Below are positions 1 through 7,117 of a DNA stretch of 10,700 nucleotides, piece by piece. The position numbers and the translations under genes are program-made. Location: NCBI GenBank assembly GCA_023300365.1, contig JALZWD010000420.1:1-10700 (forward strand), given 5' to 3'. The notes under the pieces were generated by a model. It saw only the letters and a list, made by a program, of their open reading frames with translations. It made no database searches and was not told the origin of the DNA. Position 1 is the stretch's first letter; every line of letters starts with the position of its first letter. The DNA comes from Flavimaricola sp. (GTDB lineage: Bacteria; Pseudomonadota; Alphaproteobacteria; Rhodobacterales; Rhodobacteraceae).

Positions 1-1868
1 GTGTTGCCATCAAGATCAAGCAAAACGTCGCCGTTTACCTCGCTATAAGAAACCTCCGAGCGGGCCATGTTCTTTAGTATTATCCGGTCCAGACCGATCT
101 CAAAGTCGCGCACGACATCGTCGCCAGCACCCGCCGCCCTGAACACAAACGTATCGCGGCCCAAACCACCCAACAGCATGTCATCGCCGCGGCCACCAAC
201 AAGCTTGTCAGCACCAGCACCACCTTGCAGATCATCGTCACCCCGACGTCCCAAAAGACGGTCATTGCCGGTATCCCCAAAGATGAAATCAGCACCATGG
301 TCGCCTCTTAGTAGGTCGCGGCCCTCCGTCCCGATCATACGGTCCTGCGCGGCAAACACATCCACCTGCAAGGCCTCAATGTCGGTGTTGCGAAGGATAA
401 CATCGGAAAGGTTGGTATCCCAAAGGGCCACCACATCCGCATCACTAAAACCATCACGCCCCTCGCTCCACAGCGCATCGCCGTCGCGCAATGCGGTGAA
501 TTGGTCGATCATAATCAACGAAAACAACTCGCCCAAAAGCGCGCCGTCCATGGCATCCTCGGCCAAGCCGCCAACCCATGCATCGATATAATCAACAGTG
601 CCGTACACCGCCTCAAGACGGCCAGCGAGGTCTGTATCGGATGTGACATCGGCAAATGTCGCGGCCCGCTCAAGGCCCACGGCCTCGCGCAGATCATTGT
701 AACTCGCCACACCCAAATCGCGCCCACGCTGAATGTTGAGAGCGGCAAGGTCAAATCCGCCAGCACCCGGTGGGCCAAACAAAAAGCTGCGCACGTCTTC
801 GACAACCATCGTATCAACCGCCTGAGCGGTTTGCGTCGCCGCACCCCGAAACAGATCGCCAATCATATCACCATCCGACAACAACTGTGGCTGAAAGAAT
901 GCGTCCCTAAGCGCAAGGGGATCCGCCTGGTTACCGTTTTCGTCAACCAATTGCAGATTGCTGGACAAAAGCGTGTGGCCAAGCCGGTAAACGGCCGTTG
1001 AAAACTCAACCGAAATGCCGGGATTTACGCTTGCGTCATAGCCGGTGTAGGCGTCGAATTGATCCTCGCCCACAAGGATCGGCAGGAATTCATTAAAGGT
1101 AATGGCCTGCACAATCGCCTCTACTTGGGCGCGGGCTTGGGTATAAAGCGCGTCGCTTGAGAGGCGCGGGTTGTCGTTGGCCAGCTCATCTACGATGCGG
1201 TTGTGTTCGCGGGTAAAGATCGTGTGCATCGACGACAGCGCGACGTTTTCCGCGGCACGCACATCCCCCGTAAGGAGGCTGCCTTCATCGCTTAAGACCA
1301 ATTGATTGTCGGCGGTCATCACAATCTTGCCGCCCTCGCCGCGCAGCGCCTGTGCGGTTGCGGTGTCTGATCCGTAAATCATCGATGCATCGATGAATGC
1401 AGTGATCTCGTTAACATAGGCGCCGTTGTGTTCGTCAACACGTGTGAACGGGATTTCAACGGTTCCGGTGCCAAACGGATCAAAGAATGCGTCGCCCGTT
1501 GGCACAGCGATATTGGCGGTTTCGCCCGTGCCTGCTTCGGTCAGGGAAAGGTCGTGGTCAAGAAACTGCCCCCAAATCCATAGAAAGTCTGACGCACCAG
1601 CCGAATTGACGGTGTCTTCGGTCTGTTGTGCGACGGCATTGGAAACCTCACGTGCATTGGGAAGGTGGTCATCCGCAATATCGCCGTTTTCATCGCGGGC
1701 GTCGGGCGCAAGCCGAAGCAGCTCCGCTTGCGACGCGCCCCAGTTTTGGTTTGCGTCGTTGTTGCCCGTGCCATCAATCGTTCTTGGATCAACAAGGTCA
1801 GGGCCATCGCTGTGGTCGCGACGATCCAAGTCTCGCTTTTGCGGCCCGGTTCTTACTTGGTTTGTCAT
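1..1868 (-). CDS. Secreted animal-type haem peroxidase with RTX repeats (3' end outside window)
   Basis: The reverse frame stays open from the ATG at 1868 to the window edge (about 622 codons), so the gene is cut only by the window. Seen: residues 101-105 Q-F-L-D-H carry the distal His105; R204-A-A-E207 matches the distal Arg/Glu motif of myeloperoxidase-type enzymes; MHTIFTREHNRI lies at 214-225; YRLGHTLL carries the likely proximal His298; LNIQRGRD is at 377-384. Residues 523-576 hold glycine/aspartate nonapeptides, followed by a tail typical of RTX proteins (DTFVF, then a VVRDFEIGLDRI stretch). Known: the peroxidase-cyclooxygenase superfamily oxidises halides or organic substrates with H2O2. 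RTX proteins leave the cell by type I secretion and fold on binding Ca2+. There is no N-terminal signal peptide, which fits that route. The ATG at 1868 is the only in-frame ATG near the start of homology; its Shine-Dalgarno is weak. Only a few tens of residues are probably missing. The substrate cannot be told from sequence. No type I exporter gene is in the window. Confidence 0.93.
   Translation of the reverse strand, partial: MTNQVRTGPQKRDLDRRDHSDGPDLVDPRTIDGTGNNDANQNWGASQAELLRLAPDARDENGDIADDHLPNAREVSNAVAQQTEDTVNSAGASDFLWIWGQFLDHDLSLTEAGTGETANIAVPTGDAFFDPFGTGTVEIPFTRVDEHNGAYVNEITAFIDASMIYGSDTATAQALRGEGGKIVMTADNQLVLSDEGSLLTGDVRAAENVALSSMHTIFTREHNRIVDELANDNPRLSSDALYTQARAQVEAIVQAITFNEFLPILVGEDQFDAYTGYDASVNPGISVEFSTAVYRLGHTLLSSNLQLVDENGNQADPLALRDAFFQPQLLSDGDMIGDLFRGAATQTAQAVDTMVVEDVRSFLFGPPGAGGFDLAALNIQRGRDLGVASYNDLREAVGLERAATFADVTSDTDLAGRLEAVYGTVDYIDAWVGGLAEDAMDGALLGELFSLIMIDQFTALRDGDALWSEGRDGFSDADVVALWDTNLSDVILRNTDIEALQVDVFAAQDRMIGTEGRDLLRGDHGADFIFGDTGNDRLLGRRGDDDLQGGAGADKLVGGRGDDMLLGGLGRDTFVFRAAGAGDDVVRDFEIGLDRIILKNMARSEVSYSEVNGDVLLDLDGN
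141..302 (-). repeat. RTX nonapeptide repeat block of the peroxidase
   Basis: This DNA encodes residues 523-576. Near-repeats of the GGxGxDxUx type are visible: GDTGNDRLL, GRRGDDDLQ, GGAGADKLV, GGRGDDMLL and GGLGRDTFV, with a degenerate HGADFIF unit before them. In known RTX proteins such repeats form a parallel beta-roll that binds Ca2+ outside the cell. The array is short (about five to six units) and is followed by the usual C-terminal secretion-signal region. Confidence 0.88.
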
Positions 1869-2132
1869 ATTTCTTACCCACTGGTTAAACGTTATCACGG
1901 TTTCGTTACCGGATTTGATTTTCGCGGAGTAGGGTGAATTCGTGCAGAAATGGATTGTTTTTAATATTGAAACAGTACGCGGCTCAAAAGTAGGTTTGTT
2001 AAGCACGTTACACACCAAAAAAGCGGTGATTTTGGGCAACACGAACAGGTACCGGCCAGTGCCAAGCCGGGCGAAAATCGCATTTGGCCGCGCCCCTTTC
2101 CTTTCGCCGCATCCCGTGAAACCAATTCGGGC
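1869..2132. other. Divergent intergenic region between peroxidase and MFS genes
   Basis: This 264-base stretch separates two divergent genes and should hold both promoters. It is more AT-rich than its flanks, especially around 1955-1975 and 1995-2040. A GC-rich hairpin (CCGGC at 2052-2056, GCCGG at 2066-2070, 9-base loop) sits in the presumed leader of the transporter gene. I could not assign -35/-10 boxes with confidence. A 64-codon open frame at 1942-2136 has no recognisable protein features and I do not call it. Confidence 0.5.
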
Positions 2133-3353
2133 ATGAATATCTTTCGCTTTGTCTCTGAAAACCGGGCGTTTCTCGCGGCGGGGTTTTTGTTGGCCTTTAC
2201 CTCGTCATACGGACAGACCTATTTCATCTCGCTTTTCGCGGGCGAAATCATGATGACGTTTGCCCTAAGTGATGGGCAATGGGGCGCGATTTACACCGTC
2301 GGCACAACGCTGTCGGCACTGGTGATGCTTGGGGTCGGCGGCCTGACGGATCGGTTTCGCGTGCGCGCGATTGCGCCTGTGGTGATTGGTGGGCTGGCTG
2401 TGTCGTGTTTGGCAATGGCCGCCCTGCCCGGCCCTGCGCTGCTTGTTGGTGTGGTCTTTGCGTTGCGGTTCTTTGGCCAAGGCATGCTAAGCCACCTTGC
2501 GGTGGTGGCGATGGCGCGGTGGTTTGTGGCCACGCGCGGCACGGCCTTGTCGGTGTCGGCAATGGGCTACGGCGTGGGCCAAGCGGTTTTGCCTTTGGTT
2601 TTTGTGGGCCTTATCGGCGTGGTTTATTGGCAATGGTTGTGGGTGTTGGCCGCACTCTTGGTATTGGCGACACTGCCGTTTGTGGCCATGCTTTTGCGGC
2701 TTGAGCGCACACCCCAAAGCATGGCCGAGGACGCACAGGCCGCCGGGATGCACGGGCGGCATTGGACGCGCGGGGAAATGCTGCGGCATCCGTTGTTTTG
2801 GTTCATGGTGCCGCTCTTGTTTGGACCACCTGCATGGGGGACGGCCCTGTTTTTTCAGCAGGTGCATTTAACGGATGTTAAGGGGTGGGACTTGGCGGCC
2901 TATGTGGCGCTTAATCCGGTATTGGTGGTCATGGCAACGATGGCGACATTCGCCAGCGGGTGGGCGATCGATCGTTGGGGCACGGGACGGATTATTCCGT
3001 TTTATCTGTTGCCCTATGCCGCGGCATTCACGGTAATGGCCGGGGCCGAGACCCTATGGGGCGGGGCGCTTGCCTTGATGATCTTTGGGCTTGGCGCAGG
3101 CATGCAAGCCACCGTGCCGGGCGCGTTTTGGGCGGAATATTACGGCACGCGGCATGTGGGCGCGATCAAGGCGGCGTCGGTGGCGATCATGGTCTTTGGA
3201 TCGGCGGTTGGGCCGGGTGTGACGGGATGGTTGATCGACCGGGGCTTGGATTTCCCCGATCAGATGGGGATGATTGTGGTGTATTATCTGATGGCCGCCG
3301 TGTGTGCGGGTGTCGGGATATGGCGGGCCGGGCCGCTAGCGCGTGCGGCGTAG
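2133..3353 (+). CDS. Major facilitator superfamily (MFS) transporter
   Basis: A 406-residue, very hydrophobic protein with roughly a dozen predicted membrane segments, the normal size for an MFS carrier. MFS motif A is seen in the loop after helix 2 (GGLTDRF, residues 69-75), and its half-repeat partner in the second domain (GWAIDRWGTGRI, about 276-287). A charged linker at about 190-220 separates the two six-helix halves. The stretch FWAEYYGTRHVGAIKA (332-347) resembles the monocarboxylate/oxalate-formate type subgroup, so a small organic anion is a possible substrate; this is inference. The ATG at 2133 begins the family-like N-terminus, although no strong Shine-Dalgarno is present. Its last 18 bases overlap the 3' end of the convergent smr gene. 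The neighbouring peroxidase gene is divergent, so the two could share regulation, but nothing shows a functional link. Confidence 0.88.
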   Translation: MNIFRFVSENRAFLAAGFLLAFTSSYGQTYFISLFAGEIMMTFALSDGQWGAIYTVGTTLSALVMLGVGGLTDRFRVRAIAPVVIGGLAVSCLAMAALPGPALLVGVVFALRFFGQGMLSHLAVVAMARWFVATRGTALSVSAMGYGVGQAVLPLVFVGLIGVVYWQWLWVLAALLVLATLPFVAMLLRLERTPQSMAEDAQAAGMHGRHWTRGEMLRHPLFWFMVPLLFGPPAWGTALFFQQVHLTDVKGWDLAAYVALNPVLVVMATMATFASGWAIDRWGTGRIIPFYLLPYAAAFTVMAGAETLWGGALALMIFGLGAGMQATVPGAFWAEYYGTRHVGAIKAASVAIMVFGSAVGPGVTGWLIDRGLDFPDQMGMIVVYYLMAAVCAGVGIWRAGPLARAA

Positions 3354-3926
3354 ATACACATAATAGGCCCCGTCACCGCCATGGCGAATATTGGCCGGGG
3401 TAATTTGCAGCACCAGATGATTAAGCGGTGGCAGACGGAGCCATTGGGGCACGTTGTGGCGCAATATGCCGTGCCGCACGGGCATCGGCGCATCATAATC
3501 CTTGGCGCGGCCTTTTCCGGTGATAACCAACACAAGGCGCGATCCTGCGGCATGCTCGGAAAGGATAAAGCTACGCAACGCGGGGTGGGCCTCGGCAACG
3601 GTCATACCGTGCAGGTCAATCCGTGCCTCGGGCTTCATCTTGCCGCGTTTCATTTTACCGTGGGCTTTGGCGTCCATTTGTACCGGGCTGGCCCTAAGGC
3701 TAGCGGCGAGTGCGGGGAGTAGGTCGTTGTCGCGGCGGTGATCCACCTTACTGCCCAATTTAAACGCCGGAATCCGGGGATTGCTGCGCACGGGATTGGG
3801 CGCTTTGGCTGTGGGCACGGCGTCGTCGATAATGGGTGCAGGCGCGTCATCTATCGGCGTTGCGGCGCGCGTGACATGATCCCACAAAGCCCGTTCTTCG
3901 GGCGACAAATTGCGAGGCTTGCGCAT
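3336..3926 (-). CDS. Smr-domain protein (putative nuclease)
   Basis: A 196-residue protein. Residues about 1-95 are polar, proline/alanine-rich and look unstructured, with a basic patch at 87-98. The C-terminal half is an Smr (small MutS-related) domain: DLHGMT at 104-109, TGKGR at 136-140 and GAYYVYLRR at 186-194. Known: Smr domains, also found at the C-terminus of MutS2, have nicking or RNA endonuclease activity; the role of stand-alone alphaproteobacterial members is unclear. I chose the ATG at 3926 because it lies four bases after the mltA stop (3931-3933) and gives a family-like N-terminus; a start 63 bases upstream would run into mltA and add atypical residues. It is the last gene of the timA-mltA-smr cluster and its stop overlaps the end of the convergent MFS gene. 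Confidence 0.9.
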   Translation of the reverse strand: MRKPRNLSPEERALWDHVTRAATPIDDAPAPIIDDAVPTAKAPNPVRSNPRIPAFKLGSKVDHRRDNDLLPALAASLRASPVQMDAKAHGKMKRGKMKPEARIDLHGMTVAEAHPALRSFILSEHAAGSRLVLVITGKGRAKDYDAPMPVRHGILRHNVPQWLRLPPLNHLVLQITPANIRHGGDGAYYVYLRRTR

Positions 3927-3930
3927 GGGT

Positions 3931-4980
3931 CTACTCGGCCCGCGCAATGGTATCGGGCAACATCTCATAGGCCAACTGAATGGGCACAAGCGCGATCATA
4001 CGCCCCGGATCGCTGATTTCGCCCGCGGCAAGGCCCGCATCGACCCCGGTGCCAAAAAAGATATCGGCACGCTGCGCCCCCTTAATCGCCGAGCCAGTGT
4101 CTTGGGCGATCATCAACCGGTTAAGCGGCGCACGCCCATCTTTTTCGATCCAAACCGGCATGCCAAGGGTATAATGCGCAGGGTCCACGGCGATGGATTG
4201 CATCGTGGTCACCGAACGGTTCATCGCCCCAAGAGGACCACGGTCCGCCGGCACCTCGGAAACCTCGCGGAAAAACACATACGAGCGGTTGGTCCACAAA
4301 AGCTCTTGGGCCTGATCAGGATTATCGGCAACCCATTGGCGAATACGCGGAGCCGATGCTTGGTGACGAGAGAACGCGCCCCGCCGCACAAGGGCCATGC
4401 CAATCGACGAATATTCATGGCGGTTGGCCGCCCCATAGCCCACACGGATCATCCGGTCATTGGGCAAACGGATACGGCCCGAACCCTGAACCTGCAGAAA
4501 GAACAAATCCACCGGATCGGACAAATACGCAATCTCAAGACCCCGGTCCGCCAAGGCACCTTCGTCAATTTCACGCCGCGTAAGCCATGGGCCCGACCGC
4601 GGCAAATCATCAGGGACGGCATAAAGCGGGTATTGATAATCACCCCAGCGATACCGCGAACCGGGCAACTCGGGTTCAAAATATCCCGTAAACAACATCG
4701 GATCGGCATCTTCGATCAACACAGGCTTAAACAGGGTTTCGAAAAAGTCGCGCGCCGCGGCAGGGCTGGTTTTGGCAAGGGCGCAGATGGCATCCCATTC
4801 GGGATCGCGCAGGTCCCCGCAGGTGCTTGCGAATGTTTCCAAAGCGGCCGCGTGGTCATCCTCGGCCCAGCCGCGAAGATCCGCAAAATCAAGCAGTGTG
4901 ACCGTGCGTTCAGCCATAGCAAAAACAGGCGCAATCGTCGGCAGCAGCGCAAGCGCCACTGCCGCAAAAAAGGGTTTCAT
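3931..4980 (-). CDS. mltA: MltA-type membrane-bound lytic murein transglycosylase A
   Basis: A 349-residue protein of usual family length. It cleaves the MurNAc-GlcNAc bond in peptidoglycan to give 1,6-anhydro ends (known for MltA). Residues 1-22 look like a signal peptide ending in A-x-A. There is no lipobox cysteine, so unlike the E. coli lipoprotein it is probably soluble in the periplasm. The MltA domain shows FTGYFEPELPGS (97-108) and FFLQVQGSGRI (160-170). The 3D domain shows IAQDTGSAIKG (291-301) and RADIFFGTG (304-312); Asp294 and Asp306 match conserved family aspartates, one of which is the catalytic acid. The start overlaps the timA stop as ATGA (4977-4980), supporting this ATG and translational coupling. 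smr follows four bases after the stop. Likely part of envelope maintenance together with timA. Confidence 0.95.
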   Translation of the reverse strand: MKPFFAAVALALLPTIAPVFAMAERTVTLLDFADLRGWAEDDHAAALETFASTCGDLRDPEWDAICALAKTSPAAARDFFETLFKPVLIEDADPMLFTGYFEPELPGSRYRWGDYQYPLYAVPDDLPRSGPWLTRREIDEGALADRGLEIAYLSDPVDLFFLQVQGSGRIRLPNDRMIRVGYGAANRHEYSSIGMALVRRGAFSRHQASAPRIRQWVADNPDQAQELLWTNRSYVFFREVSEVPADRGPLGAMNRSVTTMQSIAVDPAHYTLGMPVWIEKDGRAPLNRLMIAQDTGSAIKGAQRADIFFGTGVDAGLAAGEISDPGRMIALVPIQLAYEMLPDTIARAE

Positions 4981-5642
4981 TCACCTGTCGCAACAAGGAT
5001 CCAATTGGGATCATCGGTGCCCATCTTGCGCTCAAATGTCCAAACATCGCGCTGGCTTTTGACTGTATCGGGGCTGCCTTCGATGATCTCCCCGGCGCGG
5101 TCGCGCACCACGGATGTCATCTCTCCGGTAAACCGCACGGTGATTTCGGCATCGCTGTTTGCCGTATCAAATGCCGCGTCGCGCAATGTCATTTCGCGAA
5201 TACCAATAAATTCGGCCTCGATGGTCAGGCCCTTATCGGCGCGGTCCTCGACCACACCGGCCATCGCTTCATAAACCTCATCTGAGATAAACGGGCGCAC
5301 CTCGGCAAGATCGCCTTTTTCAAACGCCATTAAGATCATCTCATAGGCCCCGCGCGCGCCGCCCAGAAAATCGCCAACGCCAAACGACGGATCGGCACCC
5401 TTCATCTTGGCCAAGGCTTCGGCGGCCTCGCTGCCTTCATCAACATGATCGACAATATCGGGATCAGGTCCGCCCTCAATCACTTCGAAATCAGCGCGGC
5501 GGCTTGAGTGGCCTTCAACCGGGCGCGGTGCTGTGGGCTTTTCAAAGCCTTCGCGCGTGCCAAGCACACTGCGCAAGCGCACAATCAGGAAAATGGCGAT
5601 ACCTGCCAAAACCAAAAGCTGAAGAACCGGACTACTTTGCAT
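4977..5642 (-). CDS. timA: Tim44-like domain protein TimA
   Basis: A 221-residue protein with one membrane segment at about residues 8-23 (LQLLVLAGIAIFLIVR), a polar linker at about 25-85, and a Tim44-like C-terminal domain (about 90-221) with DFLGGARGAYEMILMAFEKG and the closing WTFERKMGTDDPNWILVATGE region. The domain is the bacterial relative of the matrix domain of mitochondrial Tim44. TimA in Caulobacter is reported as an inner-membrane protein (from memory); its exact job is unsettled. The ATG at 5642 places the anchor at the N-terminus as in relatives. It is the first gene of the cluster with mltA and smr, with a 4-base ATGA overlap into mltA, and is divergent from fxsA, as in many alphaproteobacteria. 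Confidence 0.92.
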   Translation of the reverse strand: MQSSPVLQLLVLAGIAIFLIVRLRSVLGTREGFEKPTAPRPVEGHSSRRADFEVIEGGPDPDIVDHVDEGSEAAEALAKMKGADPSFGVGDFLGGARGAYEMILMAFEKGDLAEVRPFISDEVYEAMAGVVEDRADKGLTIEAEFIGIREMTLRDAAFDTANSDAEITVRFTGEMTSVVRDRAGEIIEGSPDTVKSQRDVWTFERKMGTDDPNWILVATGE

Positions 5643-5659
5643 ATCTGCCTCACATACGG

Positions 5660-5677
5660 GGCCATGGTATTATGGCC
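5660..5677. promoter_or_regulatory. Perfect inverted repeat in timA/fxsA divergent promoter region
   Basis: The half-sites GGCCAT (5660-5665) and ATGGCC (5672-5677) flank a 6-base AT-rich spacer. The element lies 17 bases upstream of the timA start and within the 114-base gap shared with fxsA. The spacer plus edges also contain a TATTAT/TAATAC core that could serve as a -10 box. A dimeric repressor site or simply chance are both possible; no family could be assigned. Confidence 0.4.
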
Positions 5678-5743
5678 AACAAACCTTATGTAGGGTGGAG
5701 GGGGCGTCGAGTCCACTGGTGCCCCGTTCAAGAATTTGCACAT

Positions 5744-5750
5744 AAAGGAG
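5744..5750 (+). promoter_or_regulatory. Ribosome binding site deciding the fxsA start
   Basis: AAAGGAG lies six bases before the ATG at 5757. This favours that ATG over an in-frame TTG at 5736, which would add seven residues and place the Shine-Dalgarno inside the coding region. Confidence 0.85.
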
Positions 5751-5756
5751 CAGACC

Positions 5757-6275
5757 ATGTGGCTGTTGGTCGCGTTTATCGCCGTTCCCTTGATTGAGAT
5801 CGCCCTGTTTATTCAGGTTGGCGGGTTTATTGGTCTTTGGCCGACACTGCTGATTGTGGTTCTGACGGCGATTACCGGAACGATTTTGGTGCGCAGCCAA
5901 GGGGCGCGGACCATGGCAAATATTCGTGCGTCTTTCTCGGACATGACCGACCCCTCCGAGCCATTGGCCCATGGTGCGATGATCCTGTTTTCGGGCGCGA
6001 TGCTTTTGACGCCGGGCTTTTTTACCGATGCGTTTGGTCTGGTGCTGCTTATTCCGGGCGTGCGGTCTTGGGTGTTTAAACAGGCCAAGTCGCGGGTGAA
6101 TATCCAAAGCTTTGCGATGGGTGGCCAAACTGGCGGACCAGGTGGTCAGCGCCCCCACCAAGACACCGGCGCCGCGCGACGACCAGACGACACAGTGATT
6201 GACGGCGAGTTTGAGGACGTAAGCGCACAAGACAAGCAAGCCACGCATCAACCATCAGGCTGGACACGGCATTGA
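5757..6275 (+). CDS. fxsA: FxsA family membrane protein
   Basis: A 172-residue protein. The N-terminal part has the FxsA (cytoplasmic-membrane) fold signature: a first membrane segment WLLVAFIAVPLIEIALFIQV, a second at about 25-43 (GLWPTLLIVVLTAITGTIL), then VRSQG, and a third hydrophobic region around LFSGAMLLTPGFFTDAFGLVLLIPGVR. The C-terminal tail is polar, rich in Gly and Gln, and ends near DDTVIDGEFEDV, an acidic motif common in the family. In E. coli, FxsA eases exclusion of phage T7 by the F plasmid when overproduced; its cellular role is unknown. Start set by the strong Shine-Dalgarno at 5744-5750. It is divergent from timA and 132 bases upstream of secB on the same strand, with no terminator seen between them, so read-through into secB is likely. 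Confidence 0.93.
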   Translation: MWLLVAFIAVPLIEIALFIQVGGFIGLWPTLLIVVLTAITGTILVRSQGARTMANIRASFSDMTDPSEPLAHGAMILFSGAMLLTPGFFTDAFGLVLLIPGVRSWVFKQAKSRVNIQSFAMGGQTGGPGGQRPHQDTGAARRPDDTVIDGEFEDVSAQDKQATHQPSGWTRH

Positions 6276-6325
6276 ATTTTGCGACCTTTGCGCCGCTCAC
6301 TTATTGATGAAGGTGACTTCTTGTT

Positions 6326-6345
6326 TAACAGTTATCGTAACAGTT
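6326..6345 (+). repeat. Tandem 8-base direct repeat upstream of secB
   Basis: TAACAGTT occurs twice (6326-6333 and 6338-6345), separated by ATCG, a 12-base period. It lies 62 bases before the secB ATG, in the 132-base fxsA-secB gap. TTGTTT (6321-6326) just before it could be a -35 box. The repeat could be an activator or response-regulator site in a secB promoter; this is inference from position only. Confidence 0.4.
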
Positions 6346-6394
6346 GAGGCCCCTGCCCCAGCCTGATACACGCAGCCGCGATAGTTCATTTTAC

Positions 6395-6399
6395 CGGAG
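6395..6399 (+). promoter_or_regulatory. secB ribosome binding site
   Basis: CGGAG lies eight bases before the ATG at 6408 and supports that start. Confidence 0.7.
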
Positions 6400-6407
6400 C
6401 ATTCCAA

Positions 6408-6929
6408 ATGGCCGACGAAGACAAACCACAAAACGGTGCAGCCCCTGCCCCGCTTGATCCATCCCAGATCAAACAGCGTGTTCTTGCGCAATATATCCGC
6501 GACATGTCGTTCGAAAATCTGTTGGCGCAAAAGGGCCATCAAGGCGACCTTCAGCCCGAGATTGCCGTTCAGGTAAACCTTGATGCACGCAAGCGGCCCA
6601 CCGAGGGGCAGTTTGAGGTGATTACCAAGCTGAACATTACCTCCAAGGCCAAAGGCGACGCCGAGAAGGTGTTGTTCGTAATGGAAGTGGAATACGCGGG
6701 TGTATTCGAGCTTTCGGGCATCCCCGAAGAGCAGATGCACCCTTATTTGCTGATCGAATGCCCACGCATGACATTCCCGTTCCTGCGCCGCATCGTTTCA
6801 GACGTCACACGCGACGGTGGCTTCCCGCCGCTGAACCTTGAGACAATCGATTTCATGGCGCTCTACCGCAGCGAATTGGCCCGCCGGGTCGAAGCGCAAA
6901 AAGCGGCGACACCAGCGCCAAGCGCGTAA
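6408..6929 (+). CDS. secB: Protein-export chaperone SecB
   Basis: A 173-residue protein, the usual SecB length in alphaproteobacteria. SecB is a cytosolic homotetramer that holds precursor proteins unfolded and hands them to SecA. Seen: QYIRDMSFEN (28-37), the beta-strand EIAVQVNLDAR (51-61), EVEYAGVFEL (93-102), ECPRMTFPFLRRIVSDVTRDGG (117-138) and FPPLNLETIDFMALY (139-153), which is the conserved SecA-contacting C-terminal region. The first ~20 residues are a Pro/Ala-rich variable tail. The start is supported by a Shine-Dalgarno at 6395-6399. It lies downstream of fxsA on the same strand, possibly with its own promoter in the gap, and is followed by a strong terminator. Confidence 0.97.
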   Translation: MADEDKPQNGAAPAPLDPSQIKQRVLAQYIRDMSFENLLAQKGHQGDLQPEIAVQVNLDARKRPTEGQFEVITKLNITSKAKGDAEKVLFVMEVEYAGVFELSGIPEEQMHPYLLIECPRMTFPFLRRIVSDVTRDGGFPPLNLETIDFMALYRSELARRVEAQKAATPAPSA

Positions 6930-6951
6930 CACCACCAAGACATCAGAGATT

Positions 6952-6985
6952 GGGGCCGTGTCCAAAGGGATGCGGCCCCTTTTTT
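6952..6985 (+). terminator. Rho-independent terminator after secB
   Basis: A perfect 7-bp stem, GGGGCCG (6952-6958) with CGGCCCC (6973-6979), a 14-base loop and six T residues (6980-6985). It starts 23 bases after the secB stop and should end the fxsA-secB transcript. Confidence 0.9.
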
Positions 6986-7117
6986 ATGGGCGAACGCCAG
7001 ACGATGCGCGGCAATTCGGGAACATTTTCGTCAAAATACGGCCACACCATCCACATTTAGTTTGGCCATACTGCGCGATGACCTAGCCTTGAGACAGATC
7101 ACTTGGACCGCAGTAGC

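Noticed and set aside
141..302. Possible CRISPR or tandem DNA repeat
   Set aside because: The repetition is at the protein level (RTX nonapeptides) and the DNA units are not identical or regularly spaced by unique spacers.
67..1001. Overlapping plus-strand open frames at the left end
   Set aside because: They are antisense to the haem peroxidase, which reads through without a stop in one reverse frame with family motifs in order.
2052..2070. Hairpin CCGGC-N9-GCCGG as a terminator
   Set aside because: It is not followed by a T tract on either strand and no gene ends there; kept only as a possible leader structure.
1942..2136. A 64-codon plus-strand open frame upstream of the transporter
   Set aside because: No Shine-Dalgarno, atypical composition, no recognisable features, and it lies where promoters of the two divergent genes are expected.
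3910..5274. A 454-codon open frame on the plus strand
   Set aside because: It lies antisense to smr, mltA and timA, all recognised by clear motifs; its translation is basic, low in hydrophobic order and shows no domain. It is a shadow of GC-rich codon use.
5701..5725. GGGGC/GCCCC hairpin in the fxsA leader as a riboswitch or attenuator
   Set aside because: Only a 5-bp stem with a 15-base loop and no T tract or known aptamer features.
5736..5756. TTG start for fxsA giving seven more residues
   Set aside because: The strong Shine-Dalgarno AAAGGAG at 5744-5750 is correctly spaced only for the ATG at 5757.
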